Shown here piece after piece: positions 7,543-15,600 of a stretch of 22,365 bases of DNA. Each line of letters starts with the position of its first letter. Within the stretch, counting starts at the first letter, position 1. Origin of the DNA: Planctomycetaceae bacterium. Lineage in GTDB: Bacteria; Planctomycetota; Planctomycetia; Pirellulales; Thermoguttaceae. A model generated the notes under the pieces. It did no database searches and was not told the origin of the DNA. It saw nothing but the letters and a program-made list of their open reading frames with translations. The position numbers and the translations under genes were made by a program. The stretch spans positions 1 to 22,365 of the forward strand of contig JAITQJ010000194.1 in NCBI GenBank assembly GCA_031288955.1. The letters are read 5' to 3'.

Positions 7543-7570
7543 TTGACAACGGCTGGTAAACGGTGATAAT
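7543..7570 (+). promoter_or_regulatory. Promoter of the isomerase/epimerase gene
   Basis: TTGACA (7543-7548), 16-bp spacer and GATAAT (7565-7570). The start site near 7577 supports translation from ATG 7618 rather than from an earlier TTG at 7570. The -10 box lies inside the left arm of a 9-bp inverted repeat, as in the PSP1 promoter. Confidence 0.55.
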
Positions 7571-7611
7571 TGAGGGCGTTTTCTGTTTCTGATTATCCCT
7601 TTTCAATTATC
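7565..7611 (+). repeat. 9-bp inverted repeat in the isomerase leader
   Basis: GATAATTGA (7565-7573) is exactly complementary to TCAATTATC (7603-7611), with GGG/CCC just inside. It overlaps the -10 box on the left and ends 6 nt before the ATG on the right. Its sequence is closely related to the arms of the repeat at 2966-3028. Confidence 0.6.
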
Positions 7612-7617
7612 TGTCGG

Positions 7618-8475
7618 ATGAAAGTATCTGATTATCCTGTCGGTGTATTTGCCAGCATTGATGCCGGTTTGGGCGTGAAACTCGAAGTCGTCCGCGAACT
7701 CGGTATCAAAACAATTCAACTGCACACGCCGGCAAAAGCCAGCAGGACTGCCGGACAAGCCGAAAAGTTTGCCGGCAAACTCAAAGATTACGGCATCGAA
7801 ATTACCGTTGTCTTTCTCGGCTTTGACGGTGAAACTTACGAAACGATTGCCCGTACTGCCGAAACCGTCGGTCTCGTGCCGAAAGCAACCCGTCAGGCTC
7901 GCCTGCAAGAGTCCTTTGAAATTGCCGACTTCGCTAAACTGCTCGGCGTGGCGGCAATCGGTTCACATATTGGTTTTGTGCCGCATAACCGGCAGAGTAC
8001 CGATTACACGGAAATCGTTGAAACCGTCCGAACGCTCTGCGATTATCTTGCTAAAAACGGACAAGCCCTGCATCTGGAAACCGGTCAGGAAGACGTTGAT
8101 TCGCTGCTGCAATTTATGGACGATGTTGAGCGGAGCAACTTGTACGTCAACTTTGACCCTGCTAATCTGATACTTTACGGTATCGGCAAACCGCTCGAAG
8201 CGGTTGCAAAACTCGGCAAGCGAATCCGCAGCGTTCATTGCAAAGATGCGCTGGCAACGGCGGGAACACCGGGCGTTGATTGGGGTAAAGAAGTGCCGTT
8301 TGGTACCGGACAAGTTGATGCCGAAGCGTTTCTGCGGGCGTTGTTTGCCGCGGGCTACACCGGTGCGCTGACAATAGAGCGGGAAATTCCCGAAGAACCG
8401 CAGCGGCAAAAAGAAGAAATCGGGCAGGGAGTCAAACTGATTGAGGAACTGGTTAAAAAGTTAATTAAGAGTTGA
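7618..8475 (+). CDS. Sugar-phosphate isomerase/epimerase-like TIM-barrel protein
   Basis: This is a 285-residue protein from ATG 7618; the promoter position rules out most upstream extension. The fold is the xylose isomerase-like TIM barrel (AP endonuclease 2 family, PF01261). The alternating strands GVFASIDAG, IKTIQLHTP, ITVVFLGF, VAAIGSHIGF, ALHLETG, LYVNFDPAN, IRSVHCKD and ALTIEREI can be followed in order. Probable metal ligands are E154 (HLETG), D180 (NFDPAN), H207 (VHCKD) and E254 (TIERE), all present, so it is likely active. Family members isomerise or epimerise sugars or cyclitols, or remodel keto sugars; the substrate is not predictable. No signal peptide, so cytosolic. SD is weak or absent. 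The GNAT gene follows after 77 nt with a hairpin between. Confidence 0.85.
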   Translation: MKVSDYPVGVFASIDAGLGVKLEVVRELGIKTIQLHTPAKASRTAGQAEKFAGKLKDYGIEITVVFLGFDGETYETIARTAETVGLVPKATRQARLQESFEIADFAKLLGVAAIGSHIGFVPHNRQSTDYTEIVETVRTLCDYLAKNGQALHLETGQEDVDSLLQFMDDVERSNLYVNFDPANLILYGIGKPLEAVAKLGKRIRSVHCKDALATAGTPGVDWGKEVPFGTGQVDAEAFLRALFAAGYTGALTIEREIPEEPQRQKEEIGQGVKLIEELVKKLIKS

Positions 8476-8535
8476 TAATTTTTCAGAAAGCGGACTCCAT
8501 AACAGTTTAGACCTGTTGTGGTTATCCATTATCAA
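8472..8535 (+). repeat. Nested inverted repeats between the isomerase and GNAT genes
   Basis: Outer arms TTGATAAT (8472-8479, overlapping the isomerase stop) and ATTATCAA (8528-8535) are perfect. Inside them CCATAACAG (8497-8505) pairs with CTGTTGTGG (8513-8521), nine pairs with one wobble, around a 7-nt loop. No T run follows, so a normal terminator is unlikely. The right part, 8521-8555, resembles the stretch before the DUF721 gene. Confidence 0.5.
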
Positions 8536-8552
8536 TTCTCCATTCGCCAACA

Positions 8553-9533
8553 ATGCTGTCCATTCGTCCTTTTCGTAACGCAGACCCGCCTCGGCTTGTG
8601 GAACTTTGGAGAAAGTGCCGCTACAGCAGTCCGCAACTGTTTACCCCGCTGTCGCTCAATCAGTTGCAGGTACAGGTTTTCGGTATTCCGATGACCGATT
8701 TGCGGTCGGTGATGCTTGCGTTTGATGACGAAAGGCTGGCGGGTTATGTGCATACGGCATTGGCACCCGCCGGTGATGGTTCACGTACCGGCGATACAAC
8801 CGGACACATCTGTTTTCTGTCTATTGACCCTGAATACCCGAATCAGGAAGAAGCCGGTGCCGGTTTGATATTCGCTGCCGAACAGTATTTAGCGGACTGC
8901 GGCGTGCAGGAAATTTTCGGCGGCTCGCCGAGTCCGTCGGTTCCGTTTTACACCGGCTTTTACGGCGGCGGGGAAGCCATTGCCGTATTGAGGTCGGACG
9001 AAAGTGCCGTGAAATGTTTTCTCGATGCCGGTTACAGTATTCACCAGAAAACCGTCTGGTTTCATTTGGACATACGCAATTATGAGCCGCCGTCAATGAC
9101 CGACGTGCTGCAATGGATGAACATTGTTACTGTTGAACTCAATGAAACGCCGCGGGCAAAATCCTGGTGGGAGGGCTGCATTTTAGCGAACGGTTACTGG
9201 GTTGAGGCGATGGCATTTTCCAACGAAACGACAAAGCCGATAGCAAGGGTGCGTATTCGGATAACCTGTCCCGATGCGGAAGACGATTTTGCAATGTACA
9301 GCGGACTTTGGACAGCATCGCTGATGGATATTCGTGTGCATCCCGATTACCGGCATCAGGGTGTTGCCAAATTTCTGCTTGCCGAATTGCTTCAATACCT
9401 GATTTCGCGGAGGCAAATTAGTCACATCAATGCACATATTGCCGAAGATTCTGTCGCCCTGTACGCTTTGCTTAATGCGATGGAGTGGGAACAGCGGGAC
9501 AGCGGATTTATTTTTTTCAAACCGATGCAGTGA
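8553..9533 (+). CDS. GNAT N-acetyltransferase with tandem GNAT-like halves
   Basis: This is a 326-residue protein. The C-terminal half has a clear acetyl-CoA-binding motif A: LMDIRVHPDYRHQGVAKFLL, with R267-H-Q-G270-V-A272 matching R/Q-x-x-G-x-A, followed by a beta5/alpha4-like region (HINAHIAEDSVALYALLNAMEW). The N-terminal half (MLSIRPFRNADPPRLVELW; CFLSIDPEYPNQEEAGAGLIFAAEQYL) has the same outline, but the pyrophosphate loop is degenerate, so probably only the second site binds CoA. Two-domain GNATs with one dead half are a known arrangement. The acceptor (protein, amine or small molecule) is unknown. No signal peptide. The ketoacyl synthase gene starts 8 nt after the TGA, so the two are co-transcribed and probably translationally coupled. 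No SD is visible before ATG 8553. Confidence 0.8.
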   Translation: MLSIRPFRNADPPRLVELWRKCRYSSPQLFTPLSLNQLQVQVFGIPMTDLRSVMLAFDDERLAGYVHTALAPAGDGSRTGDTTGHICFLSIDPEYPNQEEAGAGLIFAAEQYLADCGVQEIFGGSPSPSVPFYTGFYGGGEAIAVLRSDESAVKCFLDAGYSIHQKTVWFHLDIRNYEPPSMTDVLQWMNIVTVELNETPRAKSWWEGCILANGYWVEAMAFSNETTKPIARVRIRITCPDAEDDFAMYSGLWTASLMDIRVHPDYRHQGVAKFLLAELLQYLISRRQISHINAHIAEDSVALYALLNAMEWEQRDSGFIFFKPMQ

Positions 9534-9541
9534 ATAGATTT

Positions 9542-10780
9542 ATGGACGAAACACAGCGTATTGTAATAACGGGGGTCGGTTTGACGGCACCGAACGGCAG
9601 CAATTTGACCGAGTACCGCCAAGCGTTACTGACCGGCAAGAGCGGCATTGTGCCTTATGAAATCCGGTACTTTGGTAAAACGCTTGCCGGTCTTTGCAAT
9701 TTTCCGGCAACGAAGTATCAGACGAAAAAAGATTTGCGGCGGGGAACACGCGCCGGAAGTATTGCCGTTTATTGTGCTAACGAAGCGGTTGCCGACAGCG
9801 GTATCGATTGGTCCGGCGTAGATACTTCGGCAGTCGGCGTTTTTATCGGCATCACGGAACACGGCAACGTTGAAACGGAAAATGAAGTCTATAACATTTC
9901 ACAATTCAATTACGATTGCTCCACGTGGTCGCATTTTCATAATCCCCGCACGGTGGCGAACAATCCGGCAGGCGAGGTGACGTTAAATATGAAAATTACG
10001 GGACCGCATTATTGTCTCGGAGCGGCTTGTGCGGCGGGCAATGCCGGTATTATTCAGGGCGTTCAAATGCTGCGGCTCGGCGAAGTTGATTTGGCGTTAG
10101 CCGGCGGTGTTTCGGAAAGTCCGCATACTTTCGGTATCTTTGCGGCATTTGCGGCGGAGAATGCGTTGGCGAAAAACGATGACCCGGCGAAGGCTTCGCG
10201 TCCGTTTGACAAGAACCGCAACGGCATTGTAATTTCAGAAGGCGGCTGTTTGTTCACGTTGGAACGGCTGTCGGATGCAAAAAAACGCGGGGCAAAAATT
10301 TATGCCGAGATAGCCGGTTATGCAATGAACAGCGATGCGAGTGATTTTGTATTGCCGAATCCGCAGCGGCAGGCGGAGTGTATGCAGAAGGCGTTAAAGA
10401 AAGCGGCGTTGGAAGCGGAGGCGGTTGATTTGGTCAGCACGCACGCAACGGCAACGGCGTTGGGTGATATTCAGGAAATCGGAGCGGTGCGTCAGGTTTT
10501 CGGCAACTCGAAAAGGACGTTCGTGAATAACACGAAGAGTTTCATTGGACACGCTATGGGAGCGGTCGGCTGTTTGGAATTGGCGGGGAATTTGCCTTCG
10601 TTTGCTGACGGGATTATTCATCCGACGATAAACTGCGAAAACCTTGACCCGGAGTGTGAAATTGCTAACCTCGTCATCGGCAAGCCGGTGCAGACGGCTG
10701 GTATCCGTTACATTCTCAACAACTCCTTCGGTATGGTCGGTATTAACTCGGCAGTGATCGCTGCGAAATATGAACCATAA
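9542..10780 (+). CDS. Beta-ketoacyl-[acyl-carrier-protein] synthase, FabF-like
   Basis: This is a 412-residue protein, the usual KAS II length. The start at 9542 (MDETQRIVITGVGLTAPNG) gives the canonical N-terminus; the longer frame overlaps the GNAT gene. The active site is complete: C163 in GAACAAGNAG, H301 in STHATATALGD, and K332 with H337 in NTKSFIGHAMGAVG, at nearly the same positions as in E. coli FabF. The usual HGTGT-type histidine motif is HATAT here. The enzyme would condense malonyl-ACP with an acyl chain on Cys163. Pairing with a GNAT gene and the absence of fabG, acpP or fabD nearby make it uncertain whether this is the main fatty-acid enzyme or a paralogue for another acyl or polyketide product. 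Cytosolic. Confidence 0.88.
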   Translation: MDETQRIVITGVGLTAPNGSNLTEYRQALLTGKSGIVPYEIRYFGKTLAGLCNFPATKYQTKKDLRRGTRAGSIAVYCANEAVADSGIDWSGVDTSAVGVFIGITEHGNVETENEVYNISQFNYDCSTWSHFHNPRTVANNPAGEVTLNMKITGPHYCLGAACAAGNAGIIQGVQMLRLGEVDLALAGGVSESPHTFGIFAAFAAENALAKNDDPAKASRPFDKNRNGIVISEGGCLFTLERLSDAKKRGAKIYAEIAGYAMNSDASDFVLPNPQRQAECMQKALKKAALEAEAVDLVSTHATATALGDIQEIGAVRQVFGNSKRTFVNNTKSFIGHAMGAVGCLELAGNLPSFADGIIHPTINCENLDPECEIANLVIGKPVQTAGIRYILNNSFGMVGINSAVIAAKYEP

Positions 10781-10832
10781 AGAAAACCGCCGCGGCAACT
10801 TTTATCCAAGATTAAAACACGGTATCGGCACG

Positions 10833-10851
10833 AAAAAACCTGTTTTAGGTT
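10833..10851 (-). terminator. Terminator of the tRNA-Pro transcript
   Basis: On the minus strand AACCT (10851-10847) pairs with AGGTT (10841-10837) around a 5-nt loop and is followed by Ts down to 10833. It lies 26 nt past the tRNA 3' end. The stem is short and AT-rich. Confidence 0.45.
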
Positions 10852-10876
10852 CTTGCGGTATGTGCCGTCACAAAAA

Positions 10877-10951
10877 TCGGGGCGACTGGATTCGAACCAG
10901 CGGCCTCTGCGTCCCGAACGCAGCGCTCTAGCCAGGCTGAGCTACGCCCCG
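10877..10951 (-). tRNA. tRNA-Pro (anticodon CGG)
   Basis: The minus strand folds into a complete cloverleaf of 75 nt including the discriminator. The acceptor arms CGGGGCG (10951-10945) and CGCCCCG (10884-10878) pair perfectly. The D arm is GCTC/GAGC, and the anticodon arm is CTGCG-TTCGGGA-CGCAG with anticodon CGG and G37. The T arm is GCTGG-TTCGAAT-CCAGT. The discriminator base is A and CCA is not encoded; a T run follows. It reads the CCG proline codon. Confidence 0.95.
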
Positions 10952-10982
10952 TCTATCAAGAAACTTCTCGTACCAAGACACC

Positions 10983-11010
10983 ATTTTATATTCATTCGCC
11001 GTTTCGTCAA
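10983..11010 (-). promoter_or_regulatory. Promoter of tRNA-Pro
   Basis: On the minus strand TTGACG (11010-11005), 16-bp spacer and TAAAAT (10988-10983). The start site would fall about 25 nt upstream of the tRNA 5' end, typical of a short-leader tRNA unit. Confidence 0.6.
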
Positions 11011-11288
11011 GGGTACACGCCGAAACCGCCGCCGTCTCCTAATGCAAAGATTGAAAAAAAGAAAAATCGCCTGTTCAAGGAACGATTATACCGATTATGC
11101 CGGTGCAGATTCGGAAATTACTGATTTTTTTTCAAAAAACCTCAATTTTACGTTGACGGCTCTCTCTTTTCGATGGAAAATAGACACAAATGTAAAAATT
11201 GTTCCAAACTTTACACTTCTCAAAGAGTAATTACGGAATAAAAACAACCCCCGACCGGAGTCGTCCGGTCAATGCAGGAGATACAGCG
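11011..11288. other. Intergenic region with leader hairpin of the YTV gene
   Basis: The gap from the tRNA to the YTV start is 337 nt and contains no convincing gene; a frame through the tRNA antisense is a shadow. It holds the tRNA promoter on its left edge. A weak + promoter candidate is TTGACG (11153-11158), 17 bp, GAAAAT (11176-11181). A perfect hairpin, GACCGG (11253-11258) with CCGGTC (11265-11270), ends 4 nt before the SD CAGGAG (11275-11280). The stretch 11120-11150 is rich in A and T runs. Confidence 0.45.
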
Positions 11289-12641
11289 ATGAAAACATCA
11301 ACACTTCTAATGACATTTGCGGCAGCGGTAATTCCGGGTGCCGCGGTGTCTGCCGCCGAATGCTGCCAAAGACCGGTTGCTGCGGCAAATGTACAAAATT
11401 ACCGGCTCGAATACAAAACCGTAACCGAGCCGGTACAGCAAACGGCGTATAAAAAAGTCGTTGAGACCTCCTTCGTCGAGGAACAAATCACAACTTACGA
11501 AACCGTTTGGGAAACCGAAAACAGGGAGCGGCGTTACACGCTTGCCCGGAATATACCGGAAACGGCAATGCGTGAAAAACGCTATACCGTCCAAAAGCCG
11601 ATTGAAGAAATCGAGTACCGGGACACAAGTTATAACGTAACAAGAATGGTTCCCGAAACCAGCGAACGGGAAGAAAAGTATTTAGTTTCCAAACAGGTTA
11701 TGGAAACGCAGGAGCGGCAGATTGTCGAAACCCGCAAAGTTCCTGTAACCGAAACGGAAATACAGGAGCGTATGTACACCGTGAACCGACCGGTGACGAA
11801 TTATATCGAACAGACTGTTGACCGGGGACAATACACCGCACAGGTTTCTGCTCAACCGGGCAGAACATATCAGCGTCTTGCGTGGCAGCGGGCGAATTAT
11901 ATTGACCCGCAGACCGGCGAATCCCGCTGGAGGCTGCCCGGTTTTTATTGGACACCGATGGAAGGACCGCAGCAGTACCGGACGAACCGGATTTATCAGC
12001 CGAATTATGTAACAGAAACGGTGCCGGTTACGGCAAACATTCAGGAACAGCGTATCGAACAAATTCCTGTTACAAGAACAACATTCCGTGAAGAGCAGGT
12101 TGTCCGTACCGAACAGGTACAGGTTCCGCGGACAGTTCAGGAGGAAGTCGTCCGTAAGGTGCCGGTGCAGACGTACAAACAGGTTGTCGAACGTGTTGAA
12201 CAGAAAACGCCGGTGAAGGTACAGAAGTTTGTTACCGAAGAGCGTGTCGAAGAAGAACCGGTAACGTCATTCAAGACGGTTTACGAGGAAAGAGTTGAAC
12301 CGTATCAGGTCAAGGTTGCGAAGGTCGTGCCGGTAACACGGACGGTGCGCAAGCCGGTTACAACGGAGCGTTGGGTGCCGTACACATATTCGATAGAGCG
12401 GCAGCGGACGGTTGTCAATAGGATACCGCTGGAAACGAGCAGAGTTATTTCGGTAACAGATGTAAAGGCTGCCCCTAATGTTGTCAGCAAACCGGTTGCG
12501 AACGAATCAACGCCGGCAGCATCTCCTGCATCGGTGATAGCGAAGCCGCAGGATATGCCGGCAGCGGATAAATTGCCGCCGGCAAAAAAGACCTTAAAGG
12601 AAGATGCCGCCGATACCATTCCGCATTTGGAAACGAAATAG
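11289..12641 (+). CDS. YTV-type planctomycetal cell-wall/surface repeat protein
   Basis: This is a 450-residue protein. The start at 11289 has CAGGAG 8 nt upstream and yields a signal peptide (MKTSTLLMTFAAAVIPGAAVSA). The mature N-terminus carries two adjacent cysteines, C25 and C26. Residues 45-180 and 240-410 consist of charged beta-strand repeats of the YTV kind (RRYTLAR, KRYTVQK, RMYTVNR; VPVTRT). Tyr83, 99, 115, 131 and 163 are spaced by 16 or 32 residues. A central segment (about 187-235: GRTYQRLAWQRANY, GFYWTPMEGPQQY) breaks the pattern and looks globular. The tail (410-450) is Ala/Pro/Lys-rich and disordered. YTV proteins are known from Planctomycetes as insoluble wall-associated proteins; here it is a small member. 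Base use resembles neighbours. It stands alone, with its own terminator. Confidence 0.8.
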   Translation: MKTSTLLMTFAAAVIPGAAVSAAECCQRPVAAANVQNYRLEYKTVTEPVQQTAYKKVVETSFVEEQITTYETVWETENRERRYTLARNIPETAMREKRYTVQKPIEEIEYRDTSYNVTRMVPETSEREEKYLVSKQVMETQERQIVETRKVPVTETEIQERMYTVNRPVTNYIEQTVDRGQYTAQVSAQPGRTYQRLAWQRANYIDPQTGESRWRLPGFYWTPMEGPQQYRTNRIYQPNYVTETVPVTANIQEQRIEQIPVTRTTFREEQVVRTEQVQVPRTVQEEVVRKVPVQTYKQVVERVEQKTPVKVQKFVTEERVEEEPVTSFKTVYEERVEPYQVKVAKVVPVTRTVRKPVTTERWVPYTYSIERQRTVVNRIPLETSRVISVTDVKAAPNVVSKPVANESTPAASPASVIAKPQDMPAADKLPPAKKTLKEDAADTIPHLETK

Positions 12642-12670
12642 ATACCGACCGCAGCCCGCAATGATTCTTC

Positions 12671-12697
12671 GCCCCCTTCATACAGGGGGCGTTTTTA
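12671..12697 (+). terminator. Intrinsic terminator of the YTV gene
   Basis: GCCCCCT (12671-12677) and AGGGGGC (12684-12690) form a perfect 7-bp stem with a 6-nt loop, followed by GTTTTTATTTA. It lies 29 nt after the TAG stop. The stop codon of the convergent A2M gene (12695-12697) falls in the T tract. Confidence 0.9.
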
Positions 12698-15600
12698 TTT
12701 ATCCCCTACGGACACTTTATTTTCGTCCGAGTTGCCTCGCAGTTCCGGGGCGTACATCGCTTCTATCTTTGCCGGTAAAGCACTGAAAGTGCCGGGCTGT
12801 TCCGCCCGCAAACGATATGACAACGAATGTTTGCCCCGCATCAAACGATAAACAAAAAAGGCAACACGTTCGTCCCGAAATTCGCCGTATGCTCCCAACT
12901 CATTGCCGGTGTAGCCGCTGCGGACATCAACCGGCTCCAAACCGGCTGCCTTGCGGTCTTCTATCAAAATGCTTTCATAGTCGTTCTTGCTGTCAATCGT
13001 CAATTCGATTTCAATCAAATCGCCCGTCTTGAACGCATTCGCCGCTATCCGGTCATATTTTTCCGTTTTCAGATTGACAACCTGTCCGCTGCCGCCGGCA
13101 ACCTGTGCGTTTGCCGATTCATTGCGGACGAGTTTGTAAATTTTCCGTTCGATACGGACATCAAGACCGGCTTTCTTTATCGGATTTTCCAGTGTAAAGT
13201 TTTCGAGGAACGCCGTTATGTACAGCGGCGAAGACTCCTGCGTCCGCAACTCGATTGTATGCTTGCCCGGTGTTAATGCCTCCTTTTCCAGAACGAATGT
13301 TTTATCCACGTTCAACAAATTATCCGCCGTAAAGTTGACTGTCTTTTTGACTTTGCCGTCAAATAAAATATCAACGTTCACATTTGCATTGCGTTCTCCG
13401 GTTGCCTGCAAAAATTCGCTGAACGCTTCGATACAAATTGCCGTATCCCGCGTCGAGTTCCAGTATGTTGCGTGTTTGCGGTTATTGAGCAGATATTTAA
13501 CCAGAAACGGGGCGTTCGGACTTTTCGGGTTCTCCCGCATCAGCAGTTTCAAATAATAAGCCTGCGTCTCGAATTCGCTGCCGTACCATGTCCACCAGCA
13601 CCAGCCGGAAGCATTTTGCAAATTCAAATACGCCGTCTGATTTTCGTTGTCGATGACAAGATACTGTTCCAGTATTTTGACATACTCCTTAATGTTGTAC
13701 ATTCCCGGCAGCAAACTTTCCGCAATGCCGAGCATCGCAACACCGTAAGGCGACAGCCGTCCCCTGTCCCGGCGCAGGAATTCGAGCATATCCGCTGTCG
13801 GTGCATTTATCGCAGGATGCTCATACGGTTCGGCAAGCACCATCAAAACGAACGCATCAGTTTCATCGGCGTATTTTTTGTTACGTTTTTCATCGTCCGA
13901 TTTTAATATCTCAATTTGTTGCCGCTGATATTTTTGGAGCCAATGTTTTCCGCGATTGAGCATTTCCTGCGGGATTTTGACTTCATATTTTTCGGCAAGT
14001 TGCAAGCCGTGAATAACCAAGGCGGTCAGGTGAGCGGAACTCGTTTCGCCGTATCCGCTGAACCAGCCCCAGCCGCCGTCGCTGCACTGCATATTTGCCA
14101 GTTTTTGGATGCCGTCCTGAATCATTTCATCGGTAACGATTTTTTCCGCTTTGGCATCTTTCGCCGCTTTGATATTTTTGCGGATAATGACCGCCGGCAG
14201 AAACCGGTTAAGCGTCTGTTCCGTGCAGCCGTAAGGATATTCGACCAGATACGGCAGCGCATCAATCATCGAAGCGGCAAGAGACGGCGTGAAATTGACC
14301 GTCAACTTCCGCTGTTCCGTTTTGCTTTCGGCGGGAACCGTTATGTCAAATGCTGCTGACTGTTTATCCGGTGCGATGAATGACGAATAAGAATCTGTCT
14401 TTAACATTCCGTGAACATACACCGGCAGCGTTTGTTCGACACCGTCAGATTCTCCGTCCGCCGCTGCCGTCATCCGAACTTTCATTTCACCGGCTTTTTT
14501 CGCTTCGACATTCCAATCGAGACGTGTTTCTCCGTTCGCTTTGATACGAACTTGTTTAGCCGCCGCCGGAGTGAAAGAGGTTTCGCAAGTGACCGTAACA
14601 TTCTGTTCCGAGTTCGTATAATTATGTACGGCAGCACTGAACGTGCATTGGTCGTGTTCGGTCAAAAAACGCGGAGTCAGCATCCGCAGTATCAAGTCTT
14701 TGCGGGTGATGACTTCGGTATTTCCGTAACCGACACGGGTTCCTTCTGCCATCGTCCAGACATTGATTTTCCAAGCGGTAAGCGACTCCGGCATTGTCAA
14801 TTCGATGTCCGCAATACCGTTTTTATCCGTCTCAACACTGCCGAGCCACAGTGCGGTATCGGCAAAGTTGGTTCTGACCGTTACCGGCGAAACTTGCGGC
14901 GATACCTTGTTGTCCGCCGTACCTAAACTATTAACGAACGAAGACTGTGGTATCTCGGCATCTGCCATATCTGCCGGTGCTGCCATTGCGGCTTCCATTT
15001 GTACCGCATCGCCCTTCGCCATTCGGGATGTTCTCAAACCGGAAGACGAAGAATTGGACAATGTACTGCTGTTGTCATTGCCTCCCCGCACCCGCACTGC
15101 CGTATCGCCGAAAAGACCGAGCGGACGCATCGCCGGTTTGTCCGGGTCGGACATTCCGTACAAAAAACGGCGAAGATTCGATTGCAGTGCCGGTTCGTAA
15201 AACCGGTGCCAACTCCAAAAATACTTTTTAATGTCTTCGACGTTCGAGCCGCCGGAAATGTACTCAACGGATTTATCATAGACGGCAACGGCAATTTGCC
15301 CCGTAACGGGTTTGCCGTCTAAATCTGTTACAATAAGTTTTGCCTTCGCCTTTGCACCCGGCTTATAGGTTTCGCTCTCCGGTTTGACTTCGACATTCAA
15401 AACCTTTTTCTGCGGCGGGACAACGATTTCTTTAACTTCGCTTATGACTTCGCCGCCGGCAACGGTAAGAGCCTCAACGAAAAAATTCGGCATATCGCTT
15501 TTCGCAACGGGAATCTCCACTTCGGCAGATTTGCCGGTCAGTCTTAACAGCACCGGTTTTTGCTTCCGCACGAGCAGCACGAGAGCCGCATTTTCACGGT

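Noticed and set aside
10853..11230. 125-codon open frame on + strand
   Set aside because: It runs through the antisense of the tRNA-Pro gene and its promoter and into the YTV leader; no start signal or protein-like sequence.
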